Positions 25,241 to 34,971 are shown, counted from the stretch's first letter. The stretch: DNA of 64,000 bases from Asticcacaulis sp. MM231 (GCF_964186625.1 NZ_OZ075109.1:248001-312000), one strand, 5' to 3'. A program made the numbers and translations. The notes: generated by a model not told the origin, from the sequence alone.

Positions 25241-27699
25241 ACCTCAAACAATATCGCCATAGCGCGGATCGTCTGGCAGATCACCTGCCCTGGGCGGCGC
25301 TGGTCGCGCCCGGCATTGTGCTCAACAAGGACGGTAGCTTTCAGCGGACGTTTCGCTATCAGGGGCCGGATATTGACAGCGCGACGCCGGAAGACCTCGT
25401 CGGCATCTGTGCCCACCTCAACAATGCGTTGCGTCGGTTTGGCTCTGGCTGGGCGCTATTTTTCGAGGCCCGCCGTGAACCCGCCATGGCCTATCCAGGG
25501 CTGGGGTTTGAAACCGGCGTTGCCCGTCTCGTGGATGAGGAGCGACGCGCCCGGTTCGAAGGCGAACTGGCCCATACGTTTGAGACGGCCTATTTTTTCA
25601 CCTTGGTCTTCCTGCCCGACGCCGATCAGACGGACGCCATCGGTATGGTCGTACTCGACACGGAGAGGGCGGGTGAGGGGCGGGACTGGCGTGAAGCCCT
25701 GGCCCGGTTTATCCGCCGCACCGACGCGGCGCTCGATCTGTTGTCAGGCTCCCTCAACCAGATTTCGGCCCTGAACGATACGGAGACCCTGACCTATCTG
25801 CACACTTGCGTCTCGACGAAGACCCATCCCGTGGCCGTGCCCGCAACCCCGGTCTATCTTGACGCCATACTGGCGGACACGGACCTGCTGGGCGGTGTGT
25901 CCCCGATTTTGGGAAGGGAATATCTGCGCAGTTTGACCCTTCTGGGTTTCCCGAACCATACATATCCCGGCGTGCTCGACGCCTTGAACCATCTCGATAT
26001 CCCGTACCGTTGGGTGACGCGGTTTATCCCTCTCGATAAGACGGAAGCCGTGTCGACCCTGACGAAGCTGCGACGCCAATGGTTTGCCAAGCGCAAGTCC
26101 GTCACGGCCATCCTGCGGGAGGTGATCTATTCCGAGGAAAGCCGGCTGGTCGATACCGATGCTGATAACAAGGTGTTCGATGCCGATGCCGCCTTACAGG
26201 CCGTAGGCGCCGATCAGGTTAGTTTCGGCTATCTGACCACGACGCTGACGGTACGGCATCCGGACAAGTCGATCGCCGATGACCGGCTCCGCCAGATCGA
26301 ACAGGTGATCAACGGCCTGGGCTTTACGACCATCGATGAATCCCTGAACGCGGTCGAGGCCTGGCTCGGCAGTCTTCCCGGTCACGTCTACGCCAATGTC
26401 CGCCAGCCCCTGGTCCATAGTCTCAATCTGGCTCACCTGATGCCGATGTCGGCCGTCTGGGCCGGTGCCGCGCGCGATACCCATCTGGACGGACCGCCGC
26501 TGCTCTATGCCCTGAGTTCGGGTGCGACGCCCTTTCGTCTGAGCCTCCATGTTGGCGACGTCGGTCATACCCTGGTGCTGGGGCCGACCGGCGCCGGTAA
26601 GTCAGTCCTGCTGAGTTTCATGGCCCTGCAATTCATGCGCTATAAAGATGCGCAGGTCTTCATCTTCGACAAGGGAGGGTCCGCCCGTGCGGCGACCCTG
26701 GCACTGCGCGGACAACATTACCGGCTTGGGCGCCAGGCTGCGCTCGCATTCCAGCCATTGCGTAGGATCGATGATGAAGCCGAGCGCGGCTGGGCGCTGG
26801 AGTGGCTGCAGGGGCTGTTAGCGGTCGAGAACGTTACCATCACCCCCGAAGCCAAGGAAAGCCTGTGGTCAGCATTAAACAGCCTGGCCCAGGCACCGAT
26901 TGCGGAACGGAGCCTGACCGGTCTGGTGATGCTTCTGTCCTCGAACGCGCTGAAAGCGGCCTTTCGTCCCTACACCCTTGATGGGGCTTTCGGGCAGTGT
27001 CTTGATGCCGAGGAAGATAGCCTCGATCTCGGGCGGGTGGCCTGTTTTGAGACCGAAGACCTAATGGTGGAGCCCAGCCTGCTGGGGCCGGCTCTGACCT
27101 ACCTCTTCCATCGCCTTGAGGCGCGCTTCGACGGGCGGCCGACCCTGCTGATCCTGGACGAGGCCTGGGTGTTTCTCGATCAGCCCTTGTTTGCGGCGCG
27201 TATTCGGGAGTGGCTTAAGACCCTGCGCAAGCGAAACGTCAGCGTCGTCTTCGCCACTCAATCCCTGACCGATGTCATCGAAAGCCCCATCGCGCCGGCC
27301 ATCATCGAGTTGTGCCCACAGCGCATCCTGATGCCCAATGATCGGGCGGTTGAGCCAGCGATGCGGCTTGCCTATGAACGCGTCGGTCTCAATACCCGCC
27401 AGATTGAGATCATCGCGCGCGCCACGCCGAAGCAGCACTATTATCTGCAGTCACGCCGCGGCAATCGTTTGTTCGATTTGTCTCTGGGTCCGATCGCCCT
27501 GGCCGTCTGCGGTGTGTCCGGTCCAGAGGACCAGGCGCTGGTCGATCGCCTTCTGGCGGAACACGGCGCCGAAGGATTCCCAAACGCCCTGATCAACGCC
27601 CGCGGACCGGACTGGGCGCGTGACCTGTTGCCAGCCTTTGAAGGAGGCGCTGCCTCTGACTGGCCTGCGACCCTTCCCCTTTATCTGAATGCCAACTGA
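25234..27699 (+). CDS. trbE: Conjugative transfer ATPase TrbE (VirB4-like)
   Basis: About 821 aa from the ATG at 25234 (a TTG two codons upstream is possible). The CagE/TrbE N-terminal domain covers ~1-400; Walker A is VLGPTGAGKSVLLSFMA; Walker B is TLLILDEAWVFLDQPLF; SVVFATQSLTDV follows. It energises pilus assembly and transfer. Its 3' end overlaps an alternative trbJ start, but the trbJ ATG used here begins 11 bp after the trbE stop. Confidence 0.95.
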   Translation: MLNLKQYRHSADRLADHLPWAALVAPGIVLNKDGSFQRTFRYQGPDIDSATPEDLVGICAHLNNALRRFGSGWALFFEARREPAMAYPGLGFETGVARLVDEERRARFEGELAHTFETAYFFTLVFLPDADQTDAIGMVVLDTERAGEGRDWREALARFIRRTDAALDLLSGSLNQISALNDTETLTYLHTCVSTKTHPVAVPATPVYLDAILADTDLLGGVSPILGREYLRSLTLLGFPNHTYPGVLDALNHLDIPYRWVTRFIPLDKTEAVSTLTKLRRQWFAKRKSVTAILREVIYSEESRLVDTDADNKVFDADAALQAVGADQVSFGYLTTTLTVRHPDKSIADDRLRQIEQVINGLGFTTIDESLNAVEAWLGSLPGHVYANVRQPLVHSLNLAHLMPMSAVWAGAARDTHLDGPPLLYALSSGATPFRLSLHVGDVGHTLVLGPTGAGKSVLLSFMALQFMRYKDAQVFIFDKGGSARAATLALRGQHYRLGRQAALAFQPLRRIDDEAERGWALEWLQGLLAVENVTITPEAKESLWSALNSLAQAPIAERSLTGLVMLLSSNALKAAFRPYTLDGAFGQCLDAEEDSLDLGRVACFETEDLMVEPSLLGPALTYLFHRLEARFDGRPTLLILDEAWVFLDQPLFAARIREWLKTLRKRNVSVVFATQSLTDVIESPIAPAIIELCPQRILMPNDRAVEPAMRLAYERVGLNTRQIEIIARATPKQHYYLQSRRGNRLFDLSLGPIALAVCGVSGPEDQALVDRLLAEHGAEGFPNALINARGPDWARDLLPAFEGGAASDWPATLPLYLNAN

Positions 27700-27709
27700 G
27701 GAGACTGTG

Positions 27710-28429
27710 ATGACCTGTTTGAAAACCCGTGTACTGCCTGCACTTGTTGCCCTTATGCTGGGAGCCGGAAGCCTATCACCGGCCCGCGCGCAATGGGTCG
27801 TTTACGACCCCACCAACTATGCGTCCAACGTTCTGCAGGCGGCACGTGCCCTGCAGCAGGTCAACAATCAGATCCAGAGCCTGTCCAATGAAGCCACCAT
27901 GCTCGTCAGCATGGCCAAGCATCTGCAAAAGCTAGATCTCAATGAGCTTGCCAAGCTCAATGGCGATATCGCCGCGATCAACGACCTGATGAAACAGGCC
28001 AAGGGCATCGCTTTCACCATTGAGGAAACCGAGGCCGCCTTCAAAGGCCAGTATCCCAGCGCCTATGCCAATGTGAAGTCGAGCGGGTTGATCGGTGAGG
28101 CCATGACCCGGTGGCAGAGCAGCATGGATGCCTTTGAGCAGACCCTGCTCGTCCAGGCCAAGGTCAATGAAAGCCTGACGGATGACGCCATGACCCTGAG
28201 CGATCTCGTGTCAGCCTCCCAGGGCGCAGACGGCAATCTCCAGGCACAACAGGCGGCCAACCAGCTTCTGGCCCTGAACACCAAACAGCAGATGCAGATC
28301 ACCACCCTTCTGGCCGCCCAGTATCGCGCCGAGGCCCTCGACCTGGCCCGTAAGGCACAAGGCGAAGCGGCCGCAAAAGCGATGACCAAGGCCTTTATCG
28401 GCTCCGGCTCTGCCTACACTGCACACTAA
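27710..28429 (+). CDS. trbJ: TrbJ (VirB5-like) transfer protein
   Basis: About 239 aa from the ATG at 27710, which has GAGGAG 6 nt upstream; the ATG at 27689 adds seven residues inside trbE. Signal peptide ~1-25 (ending ARAQW), then VVYDPTNYASNVLQAARALQQVNNQIQSL, the TrbJ signature, and a long helical body. It is a periplasmic, pilus-associated component. No trbK (small entry-exclusion lipoprotein) is found between trbJ and trbL. Confidence 0.93.
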   Translation: MTCLKTRVLPALVALMLGAGSLSPARAQWVVYDPTNYASNVLQAARALQQVNNQIQSLSNEATMLVSMAKHLQKLDLNELAKLNGDIAAINDLMKQAKGIAFTIEETEAAFKGQYPSAYANVKSSGLIGEAMTRWQSSMDAFEQTLLVQAKVNESLTDDAMTLSDLVSASQGADGNLQAQQAANQLLALNTKQQMQITTLLAAQYRAEALDLARKAQGEAAAKAMTKAFIGSGSAYTAH

Positions 28430-28459
28430 CCCACATTGGTTTTTGTTTAGGAGCCCCCC

Positions 28460-29665
28460 GTGGATCTCAATGTCGTTGACCAGTTTTTGAGTGTCTTTAG
28501 CCAGTATCTGGACAGTGGGTTTGGCTTGCTCAAGGGCGACGTCGGTCATCTGGCCGGACTACTGATCGCCATAGACGTCACCCTGGCAGCCCTGTTCTGG
28601 TTGCTGGACGAAGAGGCCCATATCCTGACACGGCTCGTGAAAAAGGTCCTGTTCGTCGGCGCGTTCGCCTACATCATCAACAATTTCAAAACCCTGGCCG
28701 GCATCATTTTCTCGTCGTTCTCGACCCTGGGGCTGGATGCCAGCGCAAACACCCTGTCAGCCGCCGACCTGCTCAAGCCCGGCCGTCTCGCCGGCATCGG
28801 TTTCGACGCGGCCAAGCCCTTGCTGGATCAACTGGCCGATCTCATGGGCCTGGACACCTTCTTCTCAAACTTCCTTACGATCGCTGTCCTGCTCATCGTC
28901 TGGTTGCTTGTCCTCCTGTCCTTCTTCGTGCTGGCCATTCAACTGTTCATTACGATCCTGGAGTTCAAGCTAACGACCCTGGCCGGCTTTACCCTCGTGC
29001 CCTTTGCCCTGTGGAACAAGACCTCGTTTTTGGCCGAGCGCGTCCTTGGCAACGTGGTCACCTCCGGCGTCAAGGTCATGGTGCTGGCCGTCATCGTCGG
29101 CATCGGCGCGTCCTTCTTTCAACACTATGTCATGGGTTTGAACGGCGCCACGCCCGATCTCGTCCAGGCCCTGACCCTGGCCCTGGCCTCGTTGACCCTT
29201 TTGGGCCTGGGCATTTTCGGACCTACCATCGCCTCCGGGCTTGTCTCCGGAGCACCGCAACTGGGCGCCGGCGCCGCTGTTGGGACCGCCGCGGCCGCTG
29301 TAGGGGCCGGTATGCTGGCCGGTGGGGCGGTGCGCGCCCTGGCCGGCGGTGGCGCCCAGGCCTTCAGTGCCGTCAAGGCCGCCGCTGGTATGTCCGGTGG
29401 GATGAGCAATGGTGGGACGGGTGGGAACGGCGGCCCGTCGAGTGGCGGCGGCTCCTCCGGTGGAGGGGCTGGCGTCGGTGGTCCTCCGCCGAATATGCCA
29501 AAAAGCCCTACTGCCAGTGGCAGCGACGATACGCCACCGGCCTGGGCCAGACGCCAGCACGAGCAACATCGACGTCAGGGCCACATCCATATGATCCAAT
29601 CCGCCATCACGTCGGGTGACCAGGGCGGCAGTGGGCCTGCGCCGGATATCACCGACAAGTCCTGA
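28460..29665 (+). CDS. trbL: P-type conjugative transfer protein TrbL (VirB6-like)
   Basis: 401 aa from a GTG start with GGAG 7 nt upstream. Five or six hydrophobic segments fill residues ~25-260, then an Ala/Gly-rich region (~260-330) and a Gly/Ser-rich low-complexity tail (~315-350, GGTGGNGGPSSGGGSSGGG) ending charged. This is the TrbL layout: a polytopic inner-membrane channel protein with a flexible cytoplasmic tail. Confidence 0.94.
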   Translation: MDLNVVDQFLSVFSQYLDSGFGLLKGDVGHLAGLLIAIDVTLAALFWLLDEEAHILTRLVKKVLFVGAFAYIINNFKTLAGIIFSSFSTLGLDASANTLSAADLLKPGRLAGIGFDAAKPLLDQLADLMGLDTFFSNFLTIAVLLIVWLLVLLSFFVLAIQLFITILEFKLTTLAGFTLVPFALWNKTSFLAERVLGNVVTSGVKVMVLAVIVGIGASFFQHYVMGLNGATPDLVQALTLALASLTLLGLGIFGPTIASGLVSGAPQLGAGAAVGTAAAAVGAGMLAGGAVRALAGGGAQAFSAVKAAAGMSGGMSNGGTGGNGGPSSGGGSSGGGAGVGGPPPNMPKSPTASGSDDTPPAWARRQHEQHRRQGHIHMIQSAITSGDQGGSGPAPDITDKS

Positions 29666-29719
29666 TATTTCCGTTTTTTAATCTGCCTGTTTCAAAGCTT
29701 CACCCCGGAAGGAGACCTC

Positions 29720-30457
29720 ATGTTCAAACGCATTATCCAGAAATATGGCGATACGCCGGGGCCCCTCACGCCCTACCAGAAGGCGGGTGAGGTTTGGGAT
29801 CGCCGCATCGGCAGCGCGGCCGCCCAGGCCGCCAATTGGCGCGCGCTGGCCTTCGGGGCGGTCGCAGTCAGCGCGCTGCTGTCGTGTGGCCTCATCTATC
29901 AGGGCAGTCAAAGCCGTGTCACACCCTATGTGGTCGAGGTCGGACCGGGGGAAGGCGTGCGCGCTGTAGCGCCCGCGTCAGAAGCGATTAAACCCACAGA
30001 CGCCCAGATTGGCTGGTTTCTCTCAAGGTTCATCACGGATGTCAGAGGCCTGCCAACAGACCCGGTCCTGGTACGACAAAACTGGCTGGAAGCCTATGTC
30101 TTCGCCACGGACGACGCGGCGCGCTTCCTGAACGAACAGGCCCGCTTGAATGATCCGTTTACGGATGTTGGCAAGCGGTCGGTAACGGTGAACATCGCCA
30201 GCGCTGTGCGCGCATCGGCTGGCACGTTCCAGGTCAAATGGGTCGAGCAGGTGTTCGCGTCCGGTAGTCTCGTCTCGACCACGCGGTGGACGGCCCTGTT
30301 AGGCGTTCGCCAGAAGACTCCCAGTACCGCCGACGTGCTGCGCAAAAACCCGCTGGGTCTCTACGTCACAACGCTCGCCTGGTCGAAAGACTATGGCGGC
30401 GAGGTCGTACCCACCAATCCTTCGCCTGCCAGTCCCTTACCCCTTGTTCAACCCTGA
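29720..30457 (+). CDS. trbF: TrbF (VirB8-like) transfer protein
   Basis: 245 aa, RBS GGAAGGAG. A short cytoplasmic N-terminus (TPYQKAGEVWDRRIGSA), one membrane segment (~42-62) and a periplasmic VirB8 domain with VTPYVVEVGPGEGVRAV and FQVKWVEQVF. It is an assembly factor of the core complex. It lies 54 bp after trbL and 17 bp before trbG. Confidence 0.94.
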   Translation: MFKRIIQKYGDTPGPLTPYQKAGEVWDRRIGSAAAQAANWRALAFGAVAVSALLSCGLIYQGSQSRVTPYVVEVGPGEGVRAVAPASEAIKPTDAQIGWFLSRFITDVRGLPTDPVLVRQNWLEAYVFATDDAARFLNEQARLNDPFTDVGKRSVTVNIASAVRASAGTFQVKWVEQVFASGSLVSTTRWTALLGVRQKTPSTADVLRKNPLGLYVTTLAWSKDYGGEVVPTNPSPASPLPLVQP

Positions 30458-30474
30458 TCTTGAGGAGCCTTGAT

Positions 30475-31455
30475 ATGCGTTTGATCTGTCTGCCACTTGT
30501 TGTGTCTGTGTCCAGTTTGGCCGTCTGCGCGGTGGCTGGCACGCCGTTGGTTTCACCGGACTTCGTCGCCGCCAAGCGGCTGTCCAGCACTCCGCCCGCC
30601 GTGACCGTGCGATCGCTCGATACACCGGCCGTGCCTGCCGGCCTCATTGTCTCAATGCCAGTGCCGTTGCCGGCCACGTCCGCGGGAGCCGTGGCAAAAC
30701 CGCTCGACCGCATAACCGCCGCCAATAAGGCAGCGCTTCAGGAACCGCGTGGTGAAGGATTTATCAGCGCGATACAGGTCTACCCCTATATGGAAGGGGC
30801 TCTCTATCGTCTCTACGCGGCCCCGGACCGTGTGTCCGACATCACCCTCCAGGCCGGTGAGGGGTTGATTGCTATTTCCAGTGGTGACACAGCGCGCTGG
30901 ATCATCGGCAACACCAAAAGCGGCGCAGGTGCCGATGCCCGCGTCCATATCCTGGTCAAGCCGCAGCTCAGTGGGTTGAAGACCAACCTGATCATCGCGA
31001 CCGACCGCCGCACCTACCATCTCCAGATGGAAAGCACGCCGGCAACCGCAATGGCCGCCCTGTCCTGGCGCTACCCGCAAGATGGATTACTGGCGCTCAA
31101 GGCAGCGGAGAAGAGGGCCCAGGTGGCTGCGCCGACGGCAGACGCGATTGCGCTGGAGAACGTCCACTTTGGCTATGCGATCACCGGCGCCAAGCCTGCG
31201 TGGCGACCGGTACGCGCTTTCGACGACGGCGCCCGCGTCTTTATCGAATTCCCCAATGACCTGTCGACAACCGAGGCGCCGCCCTTGTTCGTCGTAGGGA
31301 AGGGCGGTCAGGCGCAACTCGTAAATTATCGGGTGAGCCGCAACTACTACATTGTCGAGGGCCTGTTTGAGGTCGCGGAACTGCGCCTCGGCGAAAAGCC
31401 GCAGGCGATCGTGCGGATCACGGCCGATCGGAAGGGCGGTGCGCGCCATGACTGA
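30475..31455 (+). CDS. trbG: TrbG (VirB9-like) transfer protein
   Basis: About 326 aa from the ATG at 30475, which has GAGGAG 9 nt upstream and begins a signal peptide (MRLICLPLVVSVSSLAVCAVAG). The VirB9 beta domains are visible: YPYMEGALYRLYAAPDRVSDITLQAGE, ARVHILVKPQLSGLKTNLIIATDRRTYHLQM and NYFVEG-like RNYYIVEGLFEVAELRLG. It is the outer-membrane-core component. The ATG of trbI overlaps its end by 8 bp. Confidence 0.94.
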   Translation: MRLICLPLVVSVSSLAVCAVAGTPLVSPDFVAAKRLSSTPPAVTVRSLDTPAVPAGLIVSMPVPLPATSAGAVAKPLDRITAANKAALQEPRGEGFISAIQVYPYMEGALYRLYAAPDRVSDITLQAGEGLIAISSGDTARWIIGNTKSGAGADARVHILVKPQLSGLKTNLIIATDRRTYHLQMESTPATAMAALSWRYPQDGLLALKAAEKRAQVAAPTADAIALENVHFGYAITGAKPAWRPVRAFDDGARVFIEFPNDLSTTEAPPLFVVGKGGQAQLVNYRVSRNYYIVEGLFEVAELRLGEKPQAIVRITADRKGGARHD

Positions 31456-32629
31456 GACAGAAAAAGTGGAAAAGGTCGATCCGGAAACCCTGGTCTTGCG
31501 CGCAAAACCTCGCCGTGTGATTCGCATCAAGCGCAATCTTCTGATCGGTCTTGCCGGCGGGGCTTGCGTTGTTCTTGTTGGTCTGACCTCGCTGGGCTTG
31601 GTCCCCTCCCTGATCCATCCGGGCGCGCCTTCGGTGGACGACAAGGACCCGGAAAAGCACAAGGCCGGCCTTCCTGATCAGGTTGCCGGCCTGCCGAAAA
31701 CCTACGCTGATGTACCGAAACTGGGCGAGCCGTTACCGGGCGATTTGGGGAAGGCGATTCTTGAATATAGGCGACGGCATGGCGATATGGCGATGGTAGA
31801 CCAGGGTGCGCCAACCCCTTCTAAGGCATCGCTGTCAACCGCCGACCGTACGAGCAGCCTGTTTTTCCAGGTCGCCGCATCCGTGGCACCCGAGCGGCCC
31901 GTGGCCTCGGCTCCCAATCTTTCCAGCACTGACAACCAATCATTGATGTTGACGCCGGCAATCCCTCAGGCATCGTCGCCATCGGCGGCAAAGACAGGCT
32001 TCCTCGAAACGGCGAAGCGGAGCGCCAATATCAATCCCTATGTTGTGCAGGAACCGGCGAGCACAAACATCGTGATGGCCGGCACCGTCATTTCCGCAGC
32101 GCTGATCACAGGCTTGAACTCGGATCTGCCAGGCACCATCCTCGCGCAGGTGACCAGCGACGTGCATGATTTAACCGGACGGTCGATTCTTATTCCGCAA
32201 GGCACGCGCCTGATCGGGACATACGACAACACGGTATCGTTCGGTCAAGAGCGTGCGCTCATCGTCTGGCAGCGTCTGATATGGCCAGATGGTCGATCTC
32301 TGCAGATCGACACTATGCCAGCCTCAGATATGTCGGGCTATGCCGGACTTTACGACGAGGTCTCGTTCCACTCCACGGCCTTACTAAAGGGTATCGGACT
32401 GTCGACCCTTTTGGCCCTCACCGGAGACATCGGAAACGATAGCGACAATGATCTGGTCAGGGCGTTGCGCCAGTCCGTTCAGCAGACCGCCAATGAGGCC
32501 GGCCAGAAGATTGTCAGCCGGCAACTGGATGTTCAGCCAACGCTCAAGGTGCGGCCGGGCTGGCCGTTGCGGGTGATCGTCCAGAAAGACCTGATCATTA
32601 CCGAAAGCTTGGACGGAGATCGCCCGTGA
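31448..32629 (+). CDS. trbI: TrbI (VirB10-like) transfer protein
   Basis: About 393 aa from the ATG at 31448. A cytoplasmic N-terminus is followed by one membrane segment (~30-52), a Pro-rich periplasmic linker and the C-terminal VirB10 barrel domain: VMAGTVISAALITGLNSDLPGTILAQVTSDVHDLTGRSILIPQGTRLIGTYDN. It spans both membranes and gates the channel. Its stop overlaps the GTG of the next gene (GTGA). Confidence 0.95.
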   Translation: MTETEKVEKVDPETLVLRAKPRRVIRIKRNLLIGLAGGACVVLVGLTSLGLVPSLIHPGAPSVDDKDPEKHKAGLPDQVAGLPKTYADVPKLGEPLPGDLGKAILEYRRRHGDMAMVDQGAPTPSKASLSTADRTSSLFFQVAASVAPERPVASAPNLSSTDNQSLMLTPAIPQASSPSAAKTGFLETAKRSANINPYVVQEPASTNIVMAGTVISAALITGLNSDLPGTILAQVTSDVHDLTGRSILIPQGTRLIGTYDNTVSFGQERALIVWQRLIWPDGRSLQIDTMPASDMSGYAGLYDEVSFHSTALLKGIGLSTLLALTGDIGNDSDNDLVRALRQSVQQTANEAGQKIVSRQLDVQPTLKVRPGWPLRVIVQKDLIITESLDGDRP

Positions 32630-32841
32630 CCGACATAAAACTGCCAAGGCTGCCCGATCGCACACCGATCAAACTTACGATTACGGTTGGCGCCGATTTA
32701 AGCCAGGCCCTCAAAGACTATGCAGATTTGTATCGGGTCCAGTATGGCGTCCAGGAATCGGTCACCGATCTGATCCCCTTCATGCTTGAGGCCTTCCTGC
32801 AAAGCGACAAGGGGTTCAGTCGGACGGTCCGCAAAAGCTGA
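32626..32841 (+). CDS. DUF2274 protein
   Basis: 71 aa from a GTG that overlaps the trbI stop. It has KLTITVGADLSQALKDYADLYRVQYGVQESVTDLIPFMLEAFLQSDKGF, the DUF2274 pattern: a small ribbon-helix-helix-like protein nearly always directly after trbI in alphaproteobacterial elements. Function unknown. It is the last recognisable gene of the module; 186 bp without signal separate it from the convergent rpiR-like gene. Confidence 0.9.
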   Translation: MTDIKLPRLPDRTPIKLTITVGADLSQALKDYADLYRVQYGVQESVTDLIPFMLEAFLQSDKGFSRTVRKS

Positions 32842-33027
32842 AGGCGCTCTGAAATCTCCAGCGAGGGCGACTGGCCAAGTAGATTAACGTGAACGACCGA
32901 ACGCGAATTGAAAGTGTCGCGCACATGATACTAAAGCTGTGCCATGGACCTCAAGACAAGTGCCCTTCAATTTTCCCCTTGTTAAAGCATATAGGGATCT
33001 ACCTTTTGGCGACAGTTTACCGCCAGG

Positions 33028-33933
33028 CTAAAATCTCTTGATCGAGAGTGTTTCAAAAGTTTGCTTCAACGATGTCGTCGAGCGGTCGTAGTCTGCAAGC
33101 GCCAGCGCCGCGATCAGGGCATCGACCACGCAAAGCTGGGCGATTCGGCTGGTCATCGCCTCCGTTCGGAAAAGGGTCTCACGCGCCATAGTGAACAGCA
33201 CAACGTCGGCATGGCTCTGGATCGGTGAGCGGGCAAAGTTGGTAATGACGACCGTTTTTGCGCCGGCTTTCTTGGCCAGCTTGGTCGAGGTGACCGTTTC
33301 ATGCGTCGCGCCGGAGTGTGAAACCGTCAGAACGGCGACGTCCGGATTTGCCTGTGAGGCGCTGATCGCCTGGATATGACTATCGGTGACGACTTTGGCG
33401 TCAAGGCCGATGCGTAGCATGCGATAATGCGCATCCTCCGCGATGGGGGCGGATGAGCCGACGCCATAGATTTCGATGCGCTTGGCTTGGCGAAATATCT
33501 CTACGGCCTTGGCCAGGGATTTTGGATCAAGCACGGACAACGAGTTACGCAGCGCCTGGATACCAGAGTGGAATATCTTGCGGCAGACGGTATCGGGATC
33601 GTCGCCACGTTCAAGGTCCTCATGGATGAATTGTACGGGCTGCACGGTCTCCTGTGCCAGGCTTAGCTTTAACTGCTGGAAGCCGGACAGGCCCAGTTTG
33701 CGGCAAAAGTTGATCACGCTGCCTTCGCTGGCGCCGGTGGCTTCGGACAGTTCGGTGACCGACATGCTGACGATGCGTTCGGGCTGTTCGATGACGTAGT
33801 CGGCGATACGCTGTGCCCCCTTGGCTAGGGTCGGGTAGGCGATCGTGAGCCGCGCCAGGGCGTTTTCCACCGGTGTATGATGGGTTGGGCCTGATCGCGC
33901 TGTCTTTTCGTTCTTCATAATCTTTTTGTCCAT
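33028..33933 (-). CDS. RpiR/MurR-family transcriptional regulator
   Basis: 301 aa. The N-terminal HTH_6 domain (~25-100: RIADYVIEQPERIVSMSVTELSEATGASEGSVINFCRKLGLSGFQQLKLSLAQ) is followed by a SIS sugar-phosphate-binding domain (~130-265: IEIYGVGSSAPIAEDAHYRMLRIGLDA, LTVSHSGATHETVTSTKLAKKAGAKTVVITN). Members sense phosphorylated small molecules. It is divergent from the HAD phosphatase gene, and the 208-bp intergenic region holds an ACTCA-N20-TGAGT palindrome that recurs before the receptor gene, its likely operator. Confidence 0.93.
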   Translation of the reverse strand: MDKKIMKNEKTARSGPTHHTPVENALARLTIAYPTLAKGAQRIADYVIEQPERIVSMSVTELSEATGASEGSVINFCRKLGLSGFQQLKLSLAQETVQPVQFIHEDLERGDDPDTVCRKIFHSGIQALRNSLSVLDPKSLAKAVEIFRQAKRIEIYGVGSSAPIAEDAHYRMLRIGLDAKVVTDSHIQAISASQANPDVAVLTVSHSGATHETVTSTKLAKKAGAKTVVITNFARSPIQSHADVVLFTMARETLFRTEAMTSRIAQLCVVDALIAALALADYDRSTTSLKQTFETLSIKRF

Positions 33934-34052
33934 GGCCTGCCGCTCTCCCTAACATGCCGTTTGGTATCGTGATTCCGCAATTTGATCATGTCAGCGAGAT
34001 CGGGGTCGATTGTCATATTCAGCCTATATAGCCGTTTGTTGACATAAATATT

Positions 34053-34086
34053 ACTCATTATTGTCGCGAATAATTAATGAGTGAAA
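34053..34086. promoter_or_regulatory. Palindromic operator A (rpiR / HAD divergent promoter)
   Basis: ACTCA (34053-34057), 20 bp, then TGAGTGAAA (34078-34086); the arms extend to ACTCATTA/TAATGAGT. A nested palindrome ATTATT-GTCGCG-AATAAT (34057-34074) lies inside. Spacing and right arm are identical to operator B at 34972, so one regulator, most likely the adjacent RpiR protein, binds both. Confidence 0.65.
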
Positions 34087-34141
34087 TTTACACATCCCAA
34101 AATTGTCGCACGCGGCTTCGCAACGCGACCGAGGGAGTATA

Positions 34142-34963
34142 GTGTTGAATATACTGATCACGTCGCCTGCCGGCGGCAAGGGCCAATGGAACCAGCCAGC
34201 CGCTTTGACCCACGATGATATGGCCACCGTCTTTGACGGCGCTACGCACGTTCTGCTTGACTGGGACGGCTGTGTCGCTTTGGCCGATAAACCCTTGCCG
34301 GCGGCGATCGCCTTTATGCGCGCATGGGCAGGACGTGTCGCCATTGTGTCTAACAACTCAACCCACATGCCGGAGGATTTCGTCGCGATTTTGGCTGCCG
34401 CCGGCATAACCCTGCCGGCGTCTCATGTCCTTCTGGCGGGGGCGGAGGCGCTCCATCAGGCCCGTGACTCCGGCGCTGGCCGTGTCATGGTCCTGGGTGA
34501 TCATAGGCTTAAAACCTATGCAAAAAGCCTTGGTCTTATGGTGGTGCGCGAGGAGGCTGACCTTGTGGTCTTGCTCCGCGACAAGCAGTTCAGCTATGTT
34601 AAGTTGGCGCGCGCCGCCAACTGCTTGCGCCGCGGTGCGCGCCTCATCGTCGCCAATCCTGATCTGACGCATCCGGGCGCCAATGGCTGCCTTGTACCGG
34701 AAACCGGCGCCTTGCTTGCAGCGATTCTGGCCGGCACCGACCATGCATCCATAGACTATGACATCATAGGCAAGCCCAGCCGCGGCCTGTTTGAGCGTGC
34801 CTGCCAGGTGCTTGGCGCTTCGCCCCAGACCACAGTCATGATCGGAGACAACCCCAAAACGGATGGCGATGGCGCCAGGGCGCATGGCTTGCGGGCCGTC
34901 CTGATCGGCCCCGCGTCAGGTCTTTCCTTCCGCGATTTCCCCGGTTGGTCGGCCGAAGTATGA
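34142..34963 (+). CDS. HAD-IIA family phosphatase
   Basis: About 273 aa from the GTG at 34142, chosen because GAGGGAG lies 4 nt upstream; an ATG at 34103 would run through the operator-promoter zone. Motif I is LLDWDGCVAL (note W in place of the usual second-position residue), motif II IVSNNST, motif III around IGKPSRGLFERA and motif IV MIGDNPKTDGDGARAHGL. This is the NagD/phosphoglycolate-phosphatase-like HAD-IIA layout. It may dephosphorylate a product of the phospholipase pathway, such as phosphocholine or glycerol phosphate; that is inference from context. Confidence 0.88.
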   Translation: MLNILITSPAGGKGQWNQPAALTHDDMATVFDGATHVLLDWDGCVALADKPLPAAIAFMRAWAGRVAIVSNNSTHMPEDFVAILAAAGITLPASHVLLAGAEALHQARDSGAGRVMVLGDHRLKTYAKSLGLMVVREEADLVVLLRDKQFSYVKLARAANCLRRGARLIVANPDLTHPGANGCLVPETGALLAAILAGTDHASIDYDIIGKPSRGLFERACQVLGASPQTTVMIGDNPKTDGDGARAHGLRAVLIGPASGLSFRDFPGWSAEV

Positions 34964-34971
34964 TAAATTTC

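Noticed and set aside
29700..29911. - strand frame of 77 codons at the trbL-trbF gap
   Set aside because: Mostly antisense to trbF; no RBS and no trbK-like lipobox.
12573..33027. Direct repeats as att sites flanking the conjugative module
   Set aside because: No shared word long enough was found by eye between the 12.6-13.1 kb and 32.8-33.0 kb edges, and no tRNA gene lies at either.
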